Positions 1 through 12,384 of a DNA stretch of 64,000 nucleotides are shown piece after piece. Within the stretch, counting starts at the first letter, position 1. Every line of letters begins with the position of its first letter. This DNA is from Mycobacterium sp. MFM001 (GTDB taxonomy: Bacteria; Actinomycetota; Actinomycetes; Mycobacteriales; Mycobacteriaceae): positions 310,001-374,000 of the forward strand of contig NZ_BFAB01000003.1 in the NCBI RefSeq assembly GCF_003402475.1, read 5' to 3'. Made by a program: the position numbers and the translations under genes. Under the pieces are notes generated by a model. The model did not search any database. It had not been told where the DNA came from and saw nothing but the letters and a program-made list of their open reading frames with translations.

Positions 1-1240
1 TGTCCAGCGACACCCCCGCGCCGGGGAACCGCGCCAACAGGGCGTCGCCCATCGCGGCGGCCGGCGTGAGCACGCCGCGCAGGTCGGAGAGTTTGTCGCG
101 GTCCAGGGCCAGCGCCAGGCCACTCTCGCCGAGCAGCACCGACGTCGCCTTGTAGCCCGGGTCGCCCCGCTGCGCCATCTTCGCCACATAGCGCGCACCG
201 GTGGTCGTGGTGGTGTAGGTCTCGGCCTGGTAGAAGCCGCGCTCACGCGTGGCCGCGCTGGGGCCGCTGCCCGGTTTGGGGGCCAACCGTTCGACCAGCC
301 GTCGCGGAAGCAACCGGAAATAGCGGCTGCCCAGCGCAAAAGTTGCGTTGCCGACCCCGGTGACCACCGCGGACGCCGCCGGCGCCGCGAACGACGAGCC
401 CACACTCATGTGTTCGCTGTAGCGGAACTGCCTACCGTAAGCCCAGTCCTGTAATGCGTTGCTGCGCCGCACAATTCGCGTGTTGTATGGCGCCATCAAA
501 AATCCCGCGGTCCAGCTGCCGGCCAGCTCCGGTGCGATGTCGCGACCACGGCGCCTCGGCAGATCGGGCTGCGGGCCGAGGTCCGGTTCCGCGGAGCGGT
601 CGGGACTCAGCGTGTACGGGTCGTCGAGCTGGCGCCGCGCATCGGGGTCGTTCGACGCGGTGTCCATCACTTCCATCATCGAGGCGATGGTGCCGCCGGA
701 AAGCCCACCGGAGAACCGCCGCAACACGAAGTCGGTGTCGGCGAGCTGACCGGTGCCGTCCTCGCTGACCGCCCGATGCAACGCATACACCGTCAAATCC
801 GAAGGGATGGAATCGAATCCGCATGCATGCACAATCCGCGCGCCGGTGTCGGCGGCCTGCTTGTGGTACAGGTCGATGCTGTTGCGCACGAACATCGCCT
901 CGCCGGTCAGGTCGGCGTAGTCGGTGCCCGCGGCGGCGCAGGCGCCGACCAGCGGCAGCCCGTAGCGGGTGTACGGCCCTACCGTGGTGATGACCACCTG
1001 CGTCCGCGCCGCCATTGCATCCAGCGTGGACGGCGACGAGGCGTCGGCCTCCAACAGCGGCCAGGATTGGGCCGCGGCGCCCAGGGTTTCGCGCACCTTG
1101 GCCAATCGCTCGGTCGAGCGTCCGGCCAGCGCGATGCGGGCGTCACCCCCTGCGCTGGCGAGGTATTCGGCGGTCAGCCTTCCCACGAAGCCCGTCGCCC
1201 CGTACACGACAATGTCGAACTCTCGCTGGGTTCCTGTCAC
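1..1240 (-). CDS. Saccharopine-reductase-like trans-acting enoyl reductase (Rv2449c-like), 3' end cut off
   Basis: Translation from a GTG at 1240 opens with a Rossmann dinucleotide-binding segment (IVVYGATGFVGRLTA, about residues 10-24), typical of the saccharopine dehydrogenase-like reductases that mycobacteria use as trans-acting enoyl reductases or as uncharacterised paralogues. About 413 codons lie inside the window with no stop; the family is about 418 residues, so only a few C-terminal residues are missing. The start overlaps the stop of the upstream S9 peptidase gene (GTGA), which implies co-transcription and translational coupling. Synteny with rpfE and mobA points to the Rv2449c orthologue. 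The substrate is not evident from sequence; lipid or polyketide reduction is an inference from the family. Confidence 0.85.
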   Translation of the reverse strand, partial: MTGTQREFDIVVYGATGFVGRLTAEYLASAGGDARIALAGRSTERLAKVRETLGAAAQSWPLLEADASSPSTLDAMAARTQVVITTVGPYTRYGLPLVGACAAAGTDYADLTGEAMFVRNSIDLYHKQAADTGARIVHACGFDSIPSDLTVYALHRAVSEDGTGQLADTDFVLRRFSGGLSGGTIASMMEVMDTASNDPDARRQLDDPYTLSPDRSAEPDLGPQPDLPRRRGRDIAPELAGSWTAGFLMAPYNTRIVRRSNALQDWAYGRQFRYSEHMSVGSSFAAPAASAVVTGVGNATFALGSRYFRLLPRRLVERLAPKPGSGPSAATRERGFYQAETYTTTTTGARYVAKMAQRGDPGYKATSVLLGESGLALALDRDKLSDLRGVLTPAAAMGDALLARFPGAGVSLD

Positions 1241-3225
1241 GGCGCCGACGCTACTCCCAGGATTTCGGGCAACTCGCCGGTCTCCCCGAGCACATGTTCG
1301 GCCAGGAACGCCAGCACCACCTGATACCAAATCTTGGTGTGCTGCGGCGCCACCACCCAGTGGTGCTCGGACGGAAAATACAAGAACCGGTGCGGGCTGG
1401 TGCCGTCGTCGGCGGCGGGCAGGCCGGACTGCGCGAGCAGCTCGTACCACAGCCGCAGCGCTTCGCCGATCGGCACGCGATAGTCCTTGTCGCCGTGGAT
1501 GATCAGCATCGGAGTGGTGATCGCCTCGACGAAGCGGTGCGGTGAATGCGCGGCGGTCATCTGCGGGGTCATCTCGCGACGCCAGTAGTAGGCCACGTCG
1601 GTGGTGGGGCCGAATTGGTCGAGCGCCCACAGACTGGCGTGCGTCACGATCGCGGCGAACCGGTCGGTGTGGCCGGCCACCCAGTTGGCCATGTAGCCGC
1701 CGAACGACCCGCCCATCGCGGCCGTGCGGCCGGCGTCGATGCGCGGATGCCGGCCGGCGGCGTCGCTGGCTGCCATCAAGTCCTCGAACGGCGGCCCGCC
1801 CCAGGCACCCCAGCCACGCTGAACGAACGCCTGCCCGTAGCCGGTGGACAGCGCGGGGTCGGGCAACAGCACCGCGTAGCCCTTGGCGGCCATCAGCCAC
1901 GGGTTCCACCGCCACGACCAGCTGTTCCAGCTGCCCAGCGGCCCGCCGTGAATCCACAGCAACAGCGGCGCCGGCGCGGTGTCCTCTGGCAGCACAAGCC
2001 AGGACCGCACCGTCGCGCCGTCCGGCGCGGTTGCGCTGAGTTCTGTCAATGTTCCTGGCAGCGTGGGCAATTCGACACACGGCAACACGGTGACCGCGCC
2101 GCCGGGATCGATCCGCACCGGGTGCGGCGGCGTCGCGTAGGAGCTGCGCAGTGCGAACAGCACCCCGCCGGGGGCGGCGACGACGTCGGTGTAGCCGAAA
2201 TCGTCATTGGTGAGTTGGGTGACGGCGCAGCTGGCGACGTCGACCGCGAACACCGGAATGCGCCCGGCCTGGTCGGCGGTGACGATCAGCGCGGCGCCGT
2301 CGCTCGACCACGTCACCGTGGCCGGCCAGCGGTCCCAGTCCTCGGCCAGGGTCACCGGCTGCTCGCCGAACCGTAAGCATTGCAACGTCGTTCGAGGCGC
2401 GCGCTCCGGTGTGGAGATGGTTTCGCGGGTGAACGCCACGGCCGACCCGTCGGGCGAGATCGCGGGATTGCCGAGGTCGGCGTCCGGATCGTCCGCGATT
2501 ACGCTGCGTTCGCCGGAGGTCAGGTCGATGCGCATCAGCACCGACCGCTGCGCAGGTCCGGGACTGGCCACCCGCCACGTCGTCACCAGGAACCGGCCGT
2601 CGGCGCTGATGTCGAAGCCGGCCTCGCGCAGCGCCCCACCCGGATTCGGGGTCAGGTCGCGCGGGCCGGACGCATCGAAGAAGTGCGGCTGGTCGGGGCC
2701 AAGATCCTTGTCCCAGAAGCGAACCGGGAATCCGGCGTGCAGGATCGCGGTCACCTTGGAGTCCTTGCGCAGATCCCGCAGCCGCCGATCGTCGTCGACG
2801 CCGTCGGCCGAAGCCAGCAGCGGCGCCGCGATCACTGCCGCGTCGGCGTCACGCGCGGTGCGCACCACACTGACTCCCCCGGGCATGCTGAGCACTTCCA
2901 CCGCTTCGCCGCCGCCCGCAGGCAATCGCCACAGCGAGGCCGGCGGCTTCTCGTCATCCGATGTCGGCCGCGACGACACGAACAGCAGGTCGCCGTCGAC
3001 GGTGAAGGCCGGCGACGACTCACCGTGCGCGCCGCGCGTCAGTCGGCGCGCGGGCGCCCGGCCGGCCGGATCGACTTCCCAGACCGCGCTGATGTACTCG
3101 GCGCGCTTGTCGTCGAGTTCGGCCACCGTGGTCACCAGCCGGGACCCGTCGGCCGACACGGCCAGGCCGGAAACCCGCGGCAGCGCGAGGTAGTCGTCGA
3201 GATCGTCGAATGCCGTTGCCGTCAT
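1237..3225 (-). CDS. S9 family prolyl oligopeptidase-like serine peptidase
   Basis: The protein has 662 residues. The N-terminal two thirds reads as a beta-propeller with repeated DG-rich blades, followed by an alpha/beta-hydrolase domain. The catalytic triad is visible: Ser507 in GGSFGGY, Asp581 in HGDKDYRVP and His621/622 in SEHHW. This is the architecture of acylaminoacyl-peptidase and dipeptidyl-peptidase S9 enzymes, which cleave short peptides in the cytoplasm; no signal peptide is seen. The ATG at 3225 is chosen because the MTATAFDDLDDYLALPR start matches the family; the open frame upstream of it runs antisense through the monooxygenase gene. It is not at this locus in M. tuberculosis as I recall it, so it is probably a local gain or a lineage-specific loss elsewhere. 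Confidence 0.9.
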   Translation of the reverse strand: MTATAFDDLDDYLALPRVSGLAVSADGSRLVTTVAELDDKRAEYISAVWEVDPAGRAPARRLTRGAHGESSPAFTVDGDLLFVSSRPTSDDEKPPASLWRLPAGGGEAVEVLSMPGGVSVVRTARDADAAVIAAPLLASADGVDDDRRLRDLRKDSKVTAILHAGFPVRFWDKDLGPDQPHFFDASGPRDLTPNPGGALREAGFDISADGRFLVTTWRVASPGPAQRSVLMRIDLTSGERSVIADDPDADLGNPAISPDGSAVAFTRETISTPERAPRTTLQCLRFGEQPVTLAEDWDRWPATVTWSSDGAALIVTADQAGRIPVFAVDVASCAVTQLTNDDFGYTDVVAAPGGVLFALRSSYATPPHPVRIDPGGAVTVLPCVELPTLPGTLTELSATAPDGATVRSWLVLPEDTAPAPLLLWIHGGPLGSWNSWSWRWNPWLMAAKGYAVLLPDPALSTGYGQAFVQRGWGAWGGPPFEDLMAASDAAGRHPRIDAGRTAAMGGSFGGYMANWVAGHTDRFAAIVTHASLWALDQFGPTTDVAYYWRREMTPQMTAAHSPHRFVEAITTPMLIIHGDKDYRVPIGEALRLWYELLAQSGLPAADDGTSPHRFLYFPSEHHWVVAPQHTKIWYQVVLAFLAEHVLGETGELPEILGVASAP

Positions 3226-3255
3226 CCGTCTTGGGTAGCACAAGCACCCACCCGA

Positions 3256-3261
3256 TAAGTT
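3256..3261 (+). promoter_or_regulatory. Leaderless -10 box of the FAD monooxygenase
   Basis: TAAGTT fits the mycobacterial TANNNT -10 element. It ends 7 nt before the ATG at 3269, and no Shine-Dalgarno sequence lies between, so transcription probably starts at the A of the start codon. Confidence 0.5.
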
Positions 3262-3268
3262 CGGCCGC

Positions 3269-4414
3269 ATGGCGCAACGCATCGTCGTCGTCGGCGCGGG
3301 CATCGCGGGTCTGGCAAGCGCGGTGGCGCTGCAGCGGTGTGGCCGCGAGGTCTCGGTGATCGAAGAACGCACCGACACCTCGGCCGGGGCCGGGATCAGC
3401 ATCTGGCCCAACGCGCTGGCCGCACTGGACCACATCGGCGTCGGGGATCGGGTCCGCGACGCCGGTGGCCGGGTCACCGCCGGTGCGCTGCGCTGGCGCG
3501 ACGGCTCGTGGCTGCGCCGTCCCGCCGACGAAAGATTGGTCACCGCGCTCGGGGAGCCGATGGTGGTGGTGCAGCGCTCGGTCTTGCGGGACATCCTTGC
3601 CGCAGCGCTGGCGCCCGGCACGGTGGAATACGGCCTCTCGGCCGCCGGCATCGTGATGAACGGAGGCGTGCGGCTCGAGCTGTCGGACGGCACGGACCGC
3701 ACGGCCGATGCGGTCGTCGGCGCCGACGGGATCCGCTCGCTGGTGGCGCGGCACCTCAACGGCACGCTGGAACACCGCTACGCGGGCTACACGGCGTGGC
3801 GTGGGGTGGCCTCCTGTGCCATGGACCCGCAATTGGCGGGCGAGACGCTGGGCCCCGGGGTGCAAACCGGCCACGTCCCGATGGGGCCGGACCGCACCTA
3901 TTGGTTCACCACCGAGCGGGCGCCGGAAGGCCGGGTGTCGCCCGACGGCGAGTTGCCGTACTTACAGAAGAAGCTGGCCGGCTGGCCGGAGCCCATCCCG
4001 GGCATGCTGGCGGCGACGGCACCGGCCGACGTGTTGCGCAACGACCTCTACGACCGCAGCCGCGCCCGACGCTGGGCGCGCGGCCCGGTAGTGCTGGTCG
4101 GCGACGCCGCCCATCCGATGCGCCCGCATCTGGGCCAGGGCGGCTGCCAGGCGCTCGAAGACGCCGCGGTACTGGCCGCCTGTGTCCGGCAGGCCGCCGA
4201 CCTGGCGAGCGCATTCGAGCGGTTCGCCGCGTTCCGGCGGCGACGGGTTGCCTCGATCGTCCGGGAGGCGGCGCTGATCGGCCGGGTGATCAATGCCCGC
4301 CCGGCGATTCTGAGCGCCGTCGCCAGCCGGGCCAGCGTGCTGGTTCCCGAAGCGGTGCTGACCCGGCATCTGGCGTCGGTGGCGGCCCGGTCGGCCTTCG
4401 CCGTCCCTAAATAG
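3269..4414 (+). CDS. FAD-dependent monooxygenase (salicylate/6-hydroxynicotinate hydroxylase-like)
   Basis: The 381-residue product carries the three class A flavoprotein hydroxylase signatures: an N-terminal GxGxxG dinucleotide fold (VVVGAGIAGLASA, about 6-18), the central DG motif (VGADGIRSLV, about residue 150), and the GD motif that binds the FAD ribityl chain (LVGDAAHPMRPHLGQGG, about 275-291). Such enzymes hydroxylate aromatic or polyketide substrates with NAD(P)H; the substrate cannot be read from sequence. It is divergent from the S9 peptidase with only 43 nt between the starts. A TAAGTT -10 box ends 7 nt before the ATG with no Shine-Dalgarno, so it is probably leaderless. It converges on rpfE across a strong hairpin terminator. 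Confidence 0.9.
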   Translation: MAQRIVVVGAGIAGLASAVALQRCGREVSVIEERTDTSAGAGISIWPNALAALDHIGVGDRVRDAGGRVTAGALRWRDGSWLRRPADERLVTALGEPMVVVQRSVLRDILAAALAPGTVEYGLSAAGIVMNGGVRLELSDGTDRTADAVVGADGIRSLVARHLNGTLEHRYAGYTAWRGVASCAMDPQLAGETLGPGVQTGHVPMGPDRTYWFTTERAPEGRVSPDGELPYLQKKLAGWPEPIPGMLAATAPADVLRNDLYDRSRARRWARGPVVLVGDAAHPMRPHLGQGGCQALEDAAVLAACVRQAADLASAFERFAAFRRRRVASIVREAALIGRVINARPAILSAVASRASVLVPEAVLTRHLASVAARSAFAVPK

Positions 4415-4416
4415 AC

Positions 4417-4448
4417 GACGGTGCCGGACCCGAAGGCCCGGCACCGTC
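4417..4448. terminator. Bidirectional hairpin between convergent FAD monooxygenase and rpfE
   Basis: An 11-bp perfect inverted repeat, GACGGTGCCGG (4417-4427) and CCGGCACCGTC (4438-4448), has a 10-nt loop and sits between the two convergent stop codons. There is no real U-tract on either side, as is common for mycobacterial intrinsic terminators. Confidence 0.75.
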
Positions 4449-4464
4449 TTGTCTAGCTGTTGGG

Positions 4465-6053
<1,589 letters not shown>

Positions 6054-6668
6054 TCAGCGACTGGATTTGACCAGCGCGCGCAGATCGTCCGCCGAATTCA
6101 CATTGCTCAGCGGCCGGGAATCGGAGACCACGATCCGTTGAGTGTCGGCGCCGTCGACCAGCGCCCGCATGGCCCGCTCGCCGGCGGCCACCAGCGCGTC
6201 GATCCTGTCAGCCAGGTCGGTCCGGTACACCGCGGCCAGGTAGTGGTCGCGGCCGTCCCATGGCAACGTCACCTCGGCGTCCACCTCAGCTGCCCGGTCG
6301 GCCAGCGTGTCGATCAAATCAACCGTCAGCAACGGCATGTCGACGGCGCAGACGAATGCCCACGTGGTGCCGGCCTCCCGGGCGGCGCGCAGCCCGCGTC
6401 CGGTCGCCAACAGCGGACCCAGCCCGCGCACCTCGTCACGCAGGATGTCCGCCCGCAGGTCCGGCAGCGGCTGTCCCGGGGCGGCGACGACGAATACCGG
6501 CTGGCAACGCTTGCCCAGGATCCCGACCACGTGCTCGACCATCGTGGTTGGGCCTTCGGAACCCGAAATCTCCTCGGGTACTGCGAGAGTGGCCTTGTCG
6601 CGACCCATCCGCCGTGACGCGCCCCCCGCCAGCACTACCCCTGCCAACGAGGCCGGCCCGTTCGCCAC
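6054..6668 (-). CDS. mobA: Molybdenum cofactor guanylyltransferase MobA
   Basis: The 204-residue protein transfers GMP from GTP to molybdopterin to form the bis-MGD cofactor precursor. The nucleotide-binding signature [14 protein letters not shown] appears at about residues 13-26, and a metal-binding VCAVDMPL segment lies in the middle. Length fits MobA (about 200 residues). The GTG at 6668 lies 1 nt from the korB stop at 6670, so it is the third gene of the korA-korB-mobA operon. The downstream side is the long rpfE upstream region. Confidence 0.9.
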   Translation of the reverse strand: MANGPASLAGVVLAGGASRRMGRDKATLAVPEEISGSEGPTTMVEHVVGILGKRCQPVFVVAAPGQPLPDLRADILRDEVRGLGPLLATGRGLRAAREAGTTWAFVCAVDMPLLTVDLIDTLADRAAEVDAEVTLPWDGRDHYLAAVYRTDLADRIDALVAAGERAMRALVDGADTQRIVVSDSRPLSNVNSADDLRALVKSSR

Positions 6669-6669
6669 G

Positions 6670-7737
6670 TCAGGCGACGGTCCAGGTGTCGCGGCCCCGC
6701 AGCAGCGATTGCAGCCCGGCGCGATCCGCCGGCGCAGTCGCCGCCGCAGCAGTCACCTGTGCGCGTGCGGCGTCGTCGTAGGTTGGCCGGCTCACCTGGC
6801 GGAAGATGCCCATCACGGTGTGCTCGAGGTTCTGGTCGGACAGCCGCGACAGCGCGAATGCGTAGGCCGAATCGGCGGCGTGCGCGTCGTGCACGACGAT
6901 CTCGTCGGCGCTGACGTCGGCGGTCTTGGCCACCTCGAGCCCGAATCCCGAACGCACCACGCAGTATTCGTCGTTGGCGCCGAAGACGATCGGCTCGCCG
7001 TGGTGGACGTTGATCACCCGCTCCTCGGAGCCTTCTTTGCGCAGGGCGTCGAACGAACCGTCGTTGAAGATCGGGCAGTCCTGCAGGATCTCGACCAGCG
7101 CCGAGCCGCGGTGGGTGGCCGCGGCGCGCAGTACCTCCGACAGCCCCTTGCGGTCGGAGTCCAGCGCCCGCCCGACGAAGCTCGCCTCGGCACCCAGTGC
7201 CAGGGACACCGGGTTGAAGGGCTGGTCGAGCGAACCCATCGGCGTCGACTTGGTGACCTTGCCGACCTCGGAGGTGGGCGAGTATTGCCCCTTGGTCAGG
7301 CCGTAGATGCGGTTGTTGAACAGCAGAATCGTCAGGTTGACGTTGCGGCGCAAGGCGTGCACCAAATGGTTGCCGCCGATCGAGAGCGCGTCGCCGTCAC
7401 CGGTGACCACCCACACCGACAGGTCCTCGCGGGCCAGCGCCAAGCCGGTCGCGATGGCCGGCGCGCGGCCGTGGATGGAGTGAAGTCCGTAGGTCTCCAG
7501 GTAGTACGGGAACCGGCTGGAGCAGCCGATGCCGCTGACGAACACGATGTTCTCGCGGCGCAGCCCGAGCTCGGGCAGGAAGTTGCGGATGGTGTTGAGG
7601 ATGACGTAGTCACCACAACCGGGGCACCAGCGCACCTCCTGGTCACTGGTGAAGTCCTTGGCCTTCTGCGGCGCATCCGTGGTCGGGACTCCGCTGACGG
7701 CGCTCAACCCCAGGTCCTGCCCGATTACGTCAGTCAT
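6670..7737 (-). CDS. korB: 2-oxoglutarate:ferredoxin oxidoreductase beta subunit KorB
   Basis: The 355-residue beta subunit binds thiamine diphosphate and the Fe-S cluster. CPGCGD near residue 38 gives cluster and TPP contacts, and [15 protein letters not shown] is the TPP/Mg motif (GDG-N). With KorA it oxidatively decarboxylates 2-oxoglutarate to succinyl-CoA with ferredoxin as acceptor, an anaerobic-type branch that in M. tuberculosis works beside the KGD/ODH pathway. The ATG at 7737 overlaps the korA stop (ATGA). The start [13 protein letters not shown] was preferred because the open frame further upstream is antisense-like and lies inside korA. Confidence 0.93.
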   Translation of the reverse strand: MTDVIGQDLGLSAVSGVPTTDAPQKAKDFTSDQEVRWCPGCGDYVILNTIRNFLPELGLRRENIVFVSGIGCSSRFPYYLETYGLHSIHGRAPAIATGLALAREDLSVWVVTGDGDALSIGGNHLVHALRRNVNLTILLFNNRIYGLTKGQYSPTSEVGKVTKSTPMGSLDQPFNPVSLALGAEASFVGRALDSDRKGLSEVLRAAATHRGSALVEILQDCPIFNDGSFDALRKEGSEERVINVHHGEPIVFGANDEYCVVRSGFGLEVAKTADVSADEIVVHDAHAADSAYAFALSRLSDQNLEHTVMGIFRQVSRPTYDDAARAQVTAAAATAPADRAGLQSLLRGRDTWTVA

Positions 7738-9686
7738 GCTTCTGCTCCCACCGTCGCCGCTGCCATCCTGGCGACCATTGCCTTGTCTTGCTCGATCTCG
7801 GCCAGCGTCCCGCCCAGCGCGGCGCTGATCAGCCGGCTCACTTCGTCGGCCAGGAAGGACAGCCCCTGCACCTTGGTGACCGACTGGATGTCGACCAAAT
7901 ACTTCCCGCGCAGCAGCAGCGCCAGCTGACCCATGTTCATCTCCGGGCACACCACCTTCGGGTAGCGGCGCAGCACGTCGCCCAGATTGGCCGGGAACGG
8001 GTTCAGATAACGCAGGTGGGCGTGCGCCACCTTGATGCCCCTGCGGCGCGCCCGCCGGCACGCTTCGCCGATCGGACCGTAGGTGCTGCCCCACCCGATC
8101 AGCAACAGCTCGGCGTCACCGGTCGGGTCGTCGACCTCGAGGTCAGGGACGCGGATCCCGTCGATCTTGGCCTGGCGCAACCGCACCATCAGGTCGTGGT
8201 TGGCCGGCTCGTAGGAGATGTTGCCCGACCCGTTGGCCGCCTCCAGCCCGCCGATGCGGTGTTCCAGACCCGGGGTGCCGGGAATCGCAAACTGCCGCGC
8301 CAGGGTTTCGGGGTCGCGGGCATAGGGCTGGAACGGCTCGTCGGCCTTGGCGAAGGTGTGCTCGATGGGTTCCAGGGTGCTGACGTCGGGGATCTGCCAC
8401 GGCTCTGAGCCGTTGGCGATCGCGCCGTCGGACAACACGATCACCGGGGTGTGGTACGACACCGCGATGCGCACCGCCTCCACGGCGGTCTCGAAGCAGT
8501 CCGACGGCGACCGCGGCGCCAACACCGCGACCGGCGATTCGCCGTTGCGCCCGTACATCGCCTGCAGCAGGTCGGCCTGCTCGGTCTTGGTCGGCATACC
8601 CGTCGACGGACCGGCACGCTGAACGTCGATCACCAGCAGCGGCAGCTCGGTCATCACGCCCAGCCCGATCGCCTCGGACTTCAGCGACAAGCCCGGCCCG
8701 GAGGTGCTGGTGACCCCCAGCGCGCCGCCGTAGGCGGCGCCCAATGCCGCACACACGCCGCCGATCTCGTCTTCTGCCTGGAAGGTGATGACGTTGAAGT
8801 TCTTGTGCTTGGACAGCTCGTGCAGGATGTCGGAGGCCGGCGTGATCGGGTAGCTGCCGAGCACCACCGGGATGTCGGCGAGCTGGCCGGCTGTGACGAT
8901 CCCGTACGCCATCGCGGTGTTGCCGGAGATCTGGCGGTACTCCCCCGCGGGCAGTTTCGCCGGGGAGACGTCGTAGGTGGTCCCGAACGCCTCGGTGGTT
9001 TCGCCGTAGTTCCACCCGGCCTTGAGCGCCAGCACGTTGGCCTCGGCGATGTCGGGCTTGCGGGCGAACTTCTCGCGGATGAACGCCTCGCTGGTTTCGA
9101 TCGGCCGGCCGTACATCCAGGACAGCAGGCCCAGCGCGAACATGTTCTTGGCCCGCTGGCCGTCCTTCTTCGACGCGCCGATTGCCTCGACGGCGCCGAG
9201 CGTCAGCGTCGTCATCGCCACCGGCTGCACGACGTACTCGGACAGCTCGCCGGATTCCAGCGGATTGTCCTGGTAGCCGACCTTGGCCAGGTTGCGCTTG
9301 GTGAACTCGTCGGAGTTGGCAATCACCAGTCCGCCGCGCGGCAGGTCGCCGATGTTGGCTTTCAGCGCCGCCGGGTTCATCGCGACCAGCACGTCGGGCC
9401 GGTCTCCGGCCGTCAGGATGTCGTATTCGGCGATCTGGATCTGGAACGACGAGACGCCGGGCAGGGTGCCCTGCGGTGCACGGATCTCGGCCGGGTAGTT
9501 GGGCTGGGTGGCCAGGTCGTTGCCGAACAACGCGGCCTCGGAGGTGAACCGGTCACCGGTGAGCTGCATGCCGTCGCCGGAGTCTCCTGCGAAGCGGATG
9601 ACGACTTGTTCCAGCTTCTGCCGCTTGGACGCTGCCGTGCTGGCTGAATGAGATTCTGACCTGGCTCCGTCCTCGTTCGGACCCAC
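7734..9686 (-). CDS. korA: 2-oxoglutarate:ferredoxin oxidoreductase alpha/gamma fusion subunit KorA
   Basis: The 650-residue protein fuses a gamma domain (about residues 22-200, beginning VVIRFAGDSGDGMQLTG) to a pyrimidine-binding alpha domain (about 230 to the end; YPITPASDILHEL and TSTSGPGLSLKSE are hallmark segments). This is the two-subunit KGO architecture found in actinobacteria. The GTG at 9686 (VGPNEDG) is preferred over upstream frame codons because GGAAGG lies about 10 nt before it and the length matches the M. tuberculosis protein (653). It overlaps korB by 4 nt. The 300-nt region upstream holds its promoter. Confidence 0.93.
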   Translation of the reverse strand: MGPNEDGARSESHSASTAASKRQKLEQVVIRFAGDSGDGMQLTGDRFTSEAALFGNDLATQPNYPAEIRAPQGTLPGVSSFQIQIAEYDILTAGDRPDVLVAMNPAALKANIGDLPRGGLVIANSDEFTKRNLAKVGYQDNPLESGELSEYVVQPVAMTTLTLGAVEAIGASKKDGQRAKNMFALGLLSWMYGRPIETSEAFIREKFARKPDIAEANVLALKAGWNYGETTEAFGTTYDVSPAKLPAGEYRQISGNTAMAYGIVTAGQLADIPVVLGSYPITPASDILHELSKHKNFNVITFQAEDEIGGVCAALGAAYGGALGVTSTSGPGLSLKSEAIGLGVMTELPLLVIDVQRAGPSTGMPTKTEQADLLQAMYGRNGESPVAVLAPRSPSDCFETAVEAVRIAVSYHTPVIVLSDGAIANGSEPWQIPDVSTLEPIEHTFAKADEPFQPYARDPETLARQFAIPGTPGLEHRIGGLEAANGSGNISYEPANHDLMVRLRQAKIDGIRVPDLEVDDPTGDAELLLIGWGSTYGPIGEACRRARRRGIKVAHAHLRYLNPFPANLGDVLRRYPKVVCPEMNMGQLALLLRGKYLVDIQSVTKVQGLSFLADEVSRLISAALGGTLAEIEQDKAMVARMAAATVGAEA

Positions 9687-9999
9687 GTCCCCGCCTTCCG
9701 TCGCTGTCTGTCGCACGGGCACTCTGCGTTGCGCGCCTACCGGTACCCGCCGCCGAAGCAAAACCCCGGCCGCGTTTTATGTCACTGGTAGTACCGATTA
9801 TTGCACTGCTCTTAGGGTTTAATTCACGCCCACGCGCATGACTACCGTATCGCCATCGGTTCAAAAAACGAGGTCAGACGCGCGGTGCGGAAGCGTGCAG
9901 GGGTGAAGTGTGGTGTTCATCACTTTTGCTGGAATGCAAAGTCTAAGAACAAAAACTACGCATGAGTAACATTAGCTAGCACCCCGGAGGGGTCGCGAA
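9687..9999. other. Intergenic region between korA and clpX
   Basis: These 313 nt contain no gene. The part nearest korA has AT-rich promoter-like sequence (around 9780-9830). A weak GTG-N8-CAC half-palindrome lies at 9909-9924. M. tuberculosis has an MFS transporter gene (Rv2456c) at this point, which is absent here. Confidence 0.5.
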
Positions 10000-11283
<1,284 letters not shown>

Positions 11284-11511
11284 GGTGCTGGGAGCCTACT
11301 TCCTGTTCACCGTTTGTTGTGGTATGCCGCGTGTATTTCCCGACGCTACCCGCTTGCTCCGGCGCGACGCGACCGTTAAGGCCGAATCGCGTCAGTGATA
11401 TTCGTGCCTGTCCGCTCAGAACATATCGCCTCACGGCGCTTGGCGCGCCTCGTAACGCGCCGCCGTGTCCCTGGCGTGTCGCGGCCGTTACTGGACCGAT
11501 TCGCACCGCCC

Positions 11512-11517
11512 TACGCT
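11512..11517 (+). promoter_or_regulatory. Leaderless -10 box of mmuM
   Basis: TACGCT (TANNNT) ends 6 nt before the GTG at 11524. A TTACTG hexamer 18 nt upstream may act as the -35. This spacing decides the start codon of mmuM. Confidence 0.5.
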
Positions 11518-11523
11518 GGGCCT

Positions 11524-12384
11524 GTGGGAATGGCCGTGCCCGACGATACCGTGTTGGTCGGCGACGGCGGACTGGCCACCGAGCTCGAGGCGCGCGGGCA
11601 TGATCTTTCCGACCCGTTGTGGTCGGCGAGGCTGCTGGCCGACGCTCCCGCGGAGATCGCCGCGGTGCACCGGGCGTTCTTCGCCGCGGGAGCCATGTAT
11701 GCGACGACCGCCAGCTACCAAGCCTCGTTCGAGGGTTTCGCCGCTCGCGGCATCGGCCGGAAGGACGCCGAGGGGCTGCTGCGGCGCAGCGTCGAACTGG
11801 CCAGAGCGGGCCCCTGGGTTGCGGCGTCGATCGGCCCCTACGGCGCGGCGCTGGCCGACGGCTCCGAATACCGCGGGCGCTACGGGCTTTCCGTCGCGCA
11901 GTTGGAGTCCTGGCATCGCCCGCGGTTGGAAGTGCTGGCCGAGGCCGGCGCCGACGTGCTCGCGCTAGAGACGGTGCCCGACGTCGACGAGGCCGAGGCA
12001 TTGGTGAACCTGGTGCACGCGTTGGGGGTGCCGGCCTGGCTGAGCTACACCATCGACGGCGTCTTCACCCGGGCCGGACAGCCGTTGGCCGAGGCGTTCG
12101 CCGTCGCCGCGGGCGTGCCGGAGATCGTCGCCGTCGGGGTCAACTGCTGCTCACCCGACGACGTCTTGCCGGCGATCTCGGCGGCGGCCGAAACGGGCAA
12201 GCCGGTGATCGTTTACCCGAACAGCGGCGAGCGCTGGGACAGCGGCCGTCGCGCCTGGGTGGGGCCGTCGCGGTTCTCGGCAGATCTTGTGCCGCAATGG
12301 GTTTCGGCGGGAGCGCGGATCGTCGGCGGATGTTGCCGGGTGCGGCCGGCCGACATCGCCGACCTGGCCGCCGCGCTGCGGTGA
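11524..12384 (+). CDS. mmuM: Homocysteine S-methyltransferase MmuM
   Basis: The enzyme methylates homocysteine to methionine using S-methylmethionine or SAM as donor. In 286 residues the zinc-binding cysteines typical of the family are visible as GVNCCSPDD (about 204-212) and the C-terminal GGCCRVRP pair. The N-terminal GDGGLATELEARG is the homocysteine-binding barrel start. The GTG at 11524 is chosen because of the leaderless -10 box just before it; ATG at 11530 is an alternative two codons later. The gene is divergent from clpX and converges on clpP2, whose stop is adjacent at 12385. Confidence 0.92.
   Translation: MGMAVPDDTVLVGDGGLATELEARGHDLSDPLWSARLLADAPAEIAAVHRAFFAAGAMYATTASYQASFEGFAARGIGRKDAEGLLRRSVELARAGPWVAASIGPYGAALADGSEYRGRYGLSVAQLESWHRPRLEVLAEAGADVLALETVPDVDEAEALVNLVHALGVPAWLSYTIDGVFTRAGQPLAEAFAVAAGVPEIVAVGVNCCSPDDVLPAISAAAETGKPVIVYPNSGERWDSGRRAWVGPSRFSADLVPQWVSAGARIVGGCCRVRPADIADLAAALR

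Noticed and set aside
3226..3765. Upstream extension of the S9 peptidase frame
   Set aside because: It is antisense to the monooxygenase gene and low-complexity; the MTATAFDD start fits the family.
9909..9924. CRP-like site TGTGG-N6-TCACT upstream of korA
   Set aside because: Two mismatches to the consensus, and 225 nt from the korA start; not distinguishable from chance.
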